From the NCBI GenBank assembly GCA_018712705.1, contig DVGM01000058.1:1-10293 (forward strand): DNA of 10,293 nucleotides, in the 5' to 3' direction. The stretch comes from Aphodousia faecalis. GTDB taxonomy: Bacteria > Pseudomonadota > Gammaproteobacteria > Burkholderiales > Burkholderiaceae_F. This document shows, one piece after another, positions 6,905-10,293 of the stretch (position 1 is the first letter of the stretch; each line of letters starts with the position of its first letter). The notes under the pieces were generated by a model. The model searched no databases and was not told the DNA's origin. It was given only the letters and a program-made list of their open reading frames with translations. The translations under genes were made by a program, and so were the position numbers.

Positions 6905-6949
6905 TTCTCATCTTGAGAAGTATTTGTCTTTCAATCCTTCCGTTAAAAT
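6905..6949 (+). promoter_or_regulatory. Inverted repeat and -10-like box upstream of ribokinase
   Basis: TTCTCA-TCT-TGAGAA (6905-6919) is a perfect dyad with a three-base centre, a common operator shape. TAAAAT at 6944-6949 could be a -10 box, giving a leader of about 26 bases, but no good -35 box is seen at the proper distance. The minus strand of the dyad contains AAGATG, a core also found in NsrR half-sites. The match stops there. Confidence 0.35.
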
Positions 6950-6982
6950 AAGCCCGTTAGCGAACTTCTTTTTTCTGTCACT

Positions 6983-7915
6983 ATGAAGCGGCTTTTAAAT
7001 ATCGGATCCATCAATATCGACTACGTTTATCGTGTCCCTCATTTTTTACGCGCAGGCGAAACACTTGAAGCCGCTCACCGAGACATTTTCATGGGTGGAA
7101 AAGGTCTTAACCAAAGCATCGCGGCAGCCAGAAGCGACTTGGCGGTAACGCACCTCGGTGTCATAGGCCGTGACGGGCAATTTTTGTCGGACTTTATGAA
7201 AGATTTGGGGATTGATACCCGTTTTCTGACGATTGATGAAACCAATCCGAGCGGTCATACGGTCATTCAGGTCACCCCTGACGGTGAAAACGCCATCTTA
7301 TATTTTGCGGGCACCAATCACGCCATTGACCAAGAAGTCATACTAAAGGCCTTTGAGAGCTTAGACGAAGGAGACTTCGTCTTATTGCAAAATGAAGTCA
7401 ACAACGTCGGTTTTGCTCTGGAAAACGCCAAAAAGCAAAATCTGCATACGGTTTTTAATCCCGCCCCCTATTCCCCTGAAGTACTCAATTACCCTCTTCA
7501 TTTGGTTGATGCGCTGATTGTCAATGAAACCGAAGCTCAAGGGATCCTCGCAACCAATAGCAACAATGAAGAGTTTTTACTCAATGAATTAAGGAAACGC
7601 TTCCCACAAGCCCTCTTGTTTTTAACCTTGGGAGCCAATGGGATGGTTTGCGATTTACCTGTTGAGGGTGGACGTCGTTTTTCCTTTAAGGCTTTTCGCG
7701 TTAACGCCGTTGACACAACCGGGGCGGGCGACACTTTTGTCGGTTACGCGATGAAAGCTATTATGGTTTTCTTGACGCAGCATGATATCGAAAAATTTAA
7801 AGCTCTTATTGAAGAAGCCATGCTTGCCGCAGCCATTAGTGTGACCCGATGCGGAGCCGTACCGTCTATCCCGCGACTCGAAGAAGTCGTCCAATTTAAA
7901 GAAATGAAGATCTAA
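6983..7915 (+). CDS. rbsK: Ribokinase, PfkB family
   Basis: This enzyme phosphorylates ribose to ribose-5-phosphate with ATP, feeding the pentose phosphate pathway or nucleotide synthesis. The 310 residues carry both PfkB signatures. GGKGLNQ (38-44) belongs to the sugar-binding region, and DTTGAGDTF (244-252) provides the anion hole and the catalytic base D250. NETEA (181-185) is the metal/phosphate motif. SVTRCGAVPSIP (286-297) resembles the potassium-site region of ribokinases. The substrate is inferred from overall similarity and from the nucleoside hydrolase two bases downstream. Another sugar or nucleoside is possible. The ATG is preceded by a pyrimidine-rich stretch with no ribosome site, yet the protein begins as the family does. 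It heads a four-gene cluster. Confidence 0.88.
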   Translation: MKRLLNIGSINIDYVYRVPHFLRAGETLEAAHRDIFMGGKGLNQSIAAARSDLAVTHLGVIGRDGQFLSDFMKDLGIDTRFLTIDETNPSGHTVIQVTPDGENAILYFAGTNHAIDQEVILKAFESLDEGDFVLLQNEVNNVGFALENAKKQNLHTVFNPAPYSPEVLNYPLHLVDALIVNETEAQGILATNSNNEEFLLNELRKRFPQALLFLTLGANGMVCDLPVEGGRRFSFKAFRVNAVDTTGAGDTFVGYAMKAIMVFLTQHDIEKFKALIEEAMLAAAISVTRCGAVPSIPRLEEVVQFKEMKI

Positions 7916-7917
7916 TC

Positions 7918-8856
7918 ATGCAGAAAAAGAAAATTATCATTGACTGTGACCCGGGTTACGATGATGCCGTAGCCATTTTGCTAGCTGCAGGCAACCCTTT
8001 AATCGATGTCTTAGCCATCACCACGGTGGCCGGTAATCAAACGCTTGAAAAAGTCACCCGCAATGCTCTTCGTATCGCCAAATTGGCTCATTTGGATCAT
8101 GTCCCGATTGCCGCGGGCGCGGCTCGTCCCCTTTTGCGAGACCAAATTGTCGTTGCCGCCAACATCCATGGGGAGTCAGGCTTAGACGGCACGACCTTGC
8201 CCGAAGCGGACTATCGCGTTGATTCCCGTCACGCTGCCGAGCTCATTGTCGACACCATCATGGCCGAACCGGAAAAAAGCGTTACTTTAGTACCGATCGG
8301 ACCGCTAACCAACATTGCTTTAGCCGCTCGGCTTGAACCGAAAATCGTTGACAGAGTCAAAGAAGTCGTTTTGATGGGCGGAGGCTTTCATATCGGCAAC
8401 GTCAAACCCATGGCGGAATTTAACATTGAAAATGACCCGGAAGCGGCTCATATCGTTTTCGAGGAAAAATGGCCGATTGTCATGGTCGGTTTGGATCTGA
8501 CCTATCAAGCCTTGGCAACAACAGCTGTGAAAAAGGAAATTGCCGCCATTGATTCTGAGGCTGCTCGTTTCCTCACTCAAGTGCTGACACGCTTTTCAGA
8601 AAATTACAAACGCTCTAAAGGCTTTGATGAGCCGCCTGTTCATGATCCCTGTGCCGTTGCCTACGTTATCGATCCAACGCTTATGCAAACACGAAAAGCC
8701 GTCGTGCACGTGGAATGTTGGGGACGGTATTCAAACGGCATGACCGTTACTGATCTCAGAAGACCCGCTCCCGAGGATTGCCATACGTCGGTCGCCGTTA
8801 AGCTCGATCAAGCTCGCTTTTGGAATCTCATCACCGATGCGGCGAAAGCTCTTTAA
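7918..8856 (+). CDS. Nucleoside hydrolase, RihA/IUNH family
   Basis: The enzyme hydrolyses the N-glycosidic bond of ribonucleosides to ribose and free base in the cytoplasm. The 312-residue protein has the calcium-binding N-terminus DCDPGYDDA (9-17), with D11, D15 and D16. NIHGESGLDG (82-91), MGGG (153-156), AEFNIENDPEAA (166-177) and the catalytic HDP (242-244) are all present. Overall it resembles E. coli RihA, which prefers pyrimidine nucleosides, but I would not fix base preference from sequence. The ATG lies two bases after the ribokinase stop, so the two are surely co-transcribed and form a nucleoside-to-ribose-5-phosphate route. No nucleoside transporter or base-using gene is in view. 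All catalytic residues look intact. Confidence 0.92.
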   Translation: MQKKKIIIDCDPGYDDAVAILLAAGNPLIDVLAITTVAGNQTLEKVTRNALRIAKLAHLDHVPIAAGAARPLLRDQIVVAANIHGESGLDGTTLPEADYRVDSRHAAELIVDTIMAEPEKSVTLVPIGPLTNIALAARLEPKIVDRVKEVVLMGGGFHIGNVKPMAEFNIENDPEAAHIVFEEKWPIVMVGLDLTYQALATTAVKKEIAAIDSEAARFLTQVLTRFSENYKRSKGFDEPPVHDPCAVAYVIDPTLMQTRKAVVHVECWGRYSNGMTVTDLRRPAPEDCHTSVAVKLDQARFWNLITDAAKAL

Positions 8857-8864
8857 GGTTTCCT

Positions 8865-9263
8865 ATGGATGAACTTAAACCTACTGTTCATGCTGAAAGA
8901 CTTGAAGCCGGCGCTTTAAAGCGAGAAGCAAAGCTACTCACGGCAATGGTTAGGGACTATTGCAAGCGTCATCACAATAGCGAAGTATTGTGTGACGACT
9001 GTAAGCAATTCCTTATTTATGCACTAACACGGCTGGCCTGTTGCCCTTTCGGTCAGAAAAAACCAACGTGCTTTAAGTGCAAAATCCACTGTTATCGTGC
9101 GGAACAAAAAGACAGAGCTCGGATCATTATGCGTGAGGAAGGACCACGGATGCTATTGCATCACCCGATTCTCACTTCCGAACACCTCATTAAAAATATG
9201 AAAGAGGCTCCCGATAAACCTCTCAATCCTAAAGCGCGAAGCGTTCGAATAAAAGCCGACTAA
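8865..9263 (+). CDS. ygbA: YgbA-like cysteine-rich protein (nitrous oxide-stimulated promoter family)
   Basis: A 132-residue protein similar to E. coli YgbA, a small protein of the NsrR regulon linked to growth under nitric oxide stress. Its biochemical role is not settled. The diagnostic region is CCPFGQKKPTCFKCKIHCY (59-77), followed by GPRMLLHHPILTSEHL (93-108). Eight cysteines occur (33, 43, 46, 59, 60, 69, 72, 76), including C43-x2-C46 and C69-x2-C72-x3-C76. This suggests a metal or iron-sulfur site (inference). The ATG at 8865 lies eight bases after the hydrolase stop, with AAGG partly overlapping that stop as ribosome site. The frame extends to an ATG at 8820 inside the hydrolase gene, but those 15 residues are not family-like. 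The basic tail beyond about residue 112 is lineage-specific. Confidence 0.82.
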   Translation: MDELKPTVHAERLEAGALKREAKLLTAMVRDYCKRHHNSEVLCDDCKQFLIYALTRLACCPFGQKKPTCFKCKIHCYRAEQKDRARIIMREEGPRMLLHHPILTSEHLIKNMKEAPDKPLNPKARSVRIKAD

Positions 9264-9277
9264 AAAGGAAGGTCAGA

Positions 9278-10216
9278 ATGCCCGTTAAAGCAAAATTTAA
9301 AAACTCGATTGAAAATCTGAAGTCCGAATTAAAAGAGCGACAAGAACGACTTATTAAAGACTGGGAGACAGCCAAGCGTGACTTAAAGGCCAGACAAAAG
9401 CTCTTTACTCGGGAAATAAAAACGAAGCAGGATGAATTTTTCCTTGAGTGGGACGATGTGCAGGAACGCTCAAGGGAAAAACTGGATCAGTGGCTTGATC
9501 GCTTTGAGATTGACGAACTGCAGACAATGCTTGATCGCTACAAAGAAGAAAATGAACCTTTAGAGACGATCGGAGACAATGATGTTTTAAGACAACTGCC
9601 CTTACCTCGAAAGTTAGAAATGACTCTTCAGGAGGCGTTTGAAAAACGCCGTTCGAGCAGGGATTTTTCTGGAGAACCCATCGCTGAAGAAATGGTCGCT
9701 GCGCTGCTGTGGGCTGCAAACGGCATTAATCGAAAAAATTTCAAACGGACAACCCCGTCTGCTTTAAATTGGCAGGATGTCAGCGTATATGTTGTTCAGG
9801 CAAACGGTATATGGAAATACCTTCCCAAACGTCATGCACTGCTCTTTATTGAAGGCAAAGACCAACGGGAATACTTCGGTGAAATAAAAACCTGGATGAA
9901 GCTGGCCAGCCAACATCTGGTTTTTGTTTCAGATGCGAGAAAAACGGAGACTTTTACAACAAAACTCCTTGATAAAACGTTTAAAGTCGATTTTTCAGAA
10001 GGCGAACTCAATGAAAGAGCCCGAGCAATTAATGTCGGCGTTAAGGTGCAGGCCGTTTATTTAGCCGCGGTGGCCATGGGACTGGGTTGTACCTGCCGAT
10101 TATTAGTGGATGATCAAAAGGCAAGGGAGTTGATGAAATTGGCTCCGGAAGAAAAAATAATGGCTATTTGCTCGGTTGGGGAACATCCGGCTTCCATTTT
10201 TGATCATGTTATTTGA
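9278..10216 (+). CDS. Nitroreductase-family protein with N-terminal coiled coil
   Basis: The C-terminal two-thirds (about 115-308) is a nitroreductase-like flavoprotein domain. FEKRRSSRDF (121-130) matches the FMN phosphate motif, LLWAANGINR (143-152) and PSALNWQD (160-167) match a subgroup often labelled SagB/ThcOx or nitroreductase, and GLGCTCRLLVDD (268-279) closes the fold. Such enzymes use FMN and NAD(P)H. The substrate cannot be told. Residues 1 to about 95 are very rich in Lys, Glu, Arg and Gln with heptad-like hydrophobic spacing and read as a long coiled coil. This part is unusual for the family. There is no signal peptide or membrane segment, so it should be cytoplasmic. A strong AGGAAGG lies five bases before the ATG. 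It follows ygbA by 14 bases and is last in the cluster. Confidence 0.8.
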   Translation: MPVKAKFKNSIENLKSELKERQERLIKDWETAKRDLKARQKLFTREIKTKQDEFFLEWDDVQERSREKLDQWLDRFEIDELQTMLDRYKEENEPLETIGDNDVLRQLPLPRKLEMTLQEAFEKRRSSRDFSGEPIAEEMVAALLWAANGINRKNFKRTTPSALNWQDVSVYVVQANGIWKYLPKRHALLFIEGKDQREYFGEIKTWMKLASQHLVFVSDARKTETFTTKLLDKTFKVDFSEGELNERARAINVGVKVQAVYLAAVAMGLGCTCRLLVDDQKARELMKLAPEEKIMAICSVGEHPASIFDHVI

Positions 10217-10244
10217 CAAAAAGGGAATAGATACGTAATATAAC
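10213..10244 (+). promoter_or_regulatory. Sigma70-type promoter of the tRNA-Arg gene
   Basis: A perfect TTGACA (10213-10218) is followed after 17 bases by TAATAT (10236-10241). An overlapping TATAAC (10239-10244) is closer to consensus but 20 bases away. Either places the transcript start just before the mature tRNA end. The -35 box overlaps the stop codon of the preceding gene. Confidence 0.75.
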
Positions 10245-10252
10245 GTCCTCAC

Positions 10253-10293
10253 GCGCCGGTAGCTCAGTTGGATAGAGTACCTGGCTACGAACC
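10253..10293 (+). tRNA. tRNA-Arg(ACG), 5' part only
   Basis: The first 41 bases of a tRNA are present before the window ends. They comprise the acceptor arm GCGCCGG, T8-A9, the D arm GCTC/GAGT with a GG-containing loop, the anticodon stem CCTGG, and the loop CTACGAA. The anticodon is ACG (10287-10289), whose A is expected to be changed to inosine to read CGU, CGC and CGA. The visible part is very close to E. coli tRNA-Arg(ACG). The T arm and 3' end lie outside. Confidence 0.93.

Noticed and set aside
1..10293. Mobile element, CRISPR array or toxin-antitoxin system
   Set aside because: No transposase, integrase, regularly spaced repeats, or small toxin/antitoxin pair is visible. Gene order and families look like core chromosome.

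Overview
The window looks like ordinary chromosome of a betaproteobacterium, most likely a Burkholderiales/Sutterellaceae-type host-associated organism (inference). The best taxonomic sign is a Neisseria/Burkholderia-type earP gene next to an efp gene whose product has arginine at position 32, the residue EarP rhamnosylates. The adjacent uvrC-pgsA pair and the moderate GC content are compatible. I see no insertion sequence, integrase, CRISPR array or phage gene.

Layout. 1-308 is non-coding but rich in inverted repeats. 309-698 (+) encodes a small exported OB-fold stress protein of the NirD/YgiW/YdeI family. It converges on an NhaC-family Na+/H+ antiporter gene (768-2306, -), and the two share a bidirectional hairpin terminator at 727-754. 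pgsA (2495-3097, -) and uvrC (3087-4955, -) overlap and form one minus-strand unit ending in a strong terminator. earP (5012-6121, +) is divergent from uvrC, and the best uvrC promoter lies across the earP start. efp (6271-6828, +) follows after a hairpin-rich leader and ends in a terminator with a UUCG loop.

A tight plus-strand cluster then runs from 6983 to 10216: a ribokinase, a nucleoside hydrolase, a YgbA-like cysteine-rich protein and a nitroreductase with a long N-terminal coiled coil (gaps of 2, 8 and 14 bases). A sigma70-type promoter over the last stop codon drives a tRNA-Arg(ACG) gene that the window edge cuts.

How the genes work together. EarP activates EF-P, which rescues ribosomes stalled at proline runs. 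The hydrolase releases ribose from nucleosides and the ribokinase phosphorylates it, giving a short salvage route. The YgbA-like protein and the flavin-type oxidoreductase behind it suggest a nitrosative or redox function in the same transcript. This last pair is the least understood part of the window. Most other genes are well-known housekeeping families, and I do not see clear evidence of a wholly new system.
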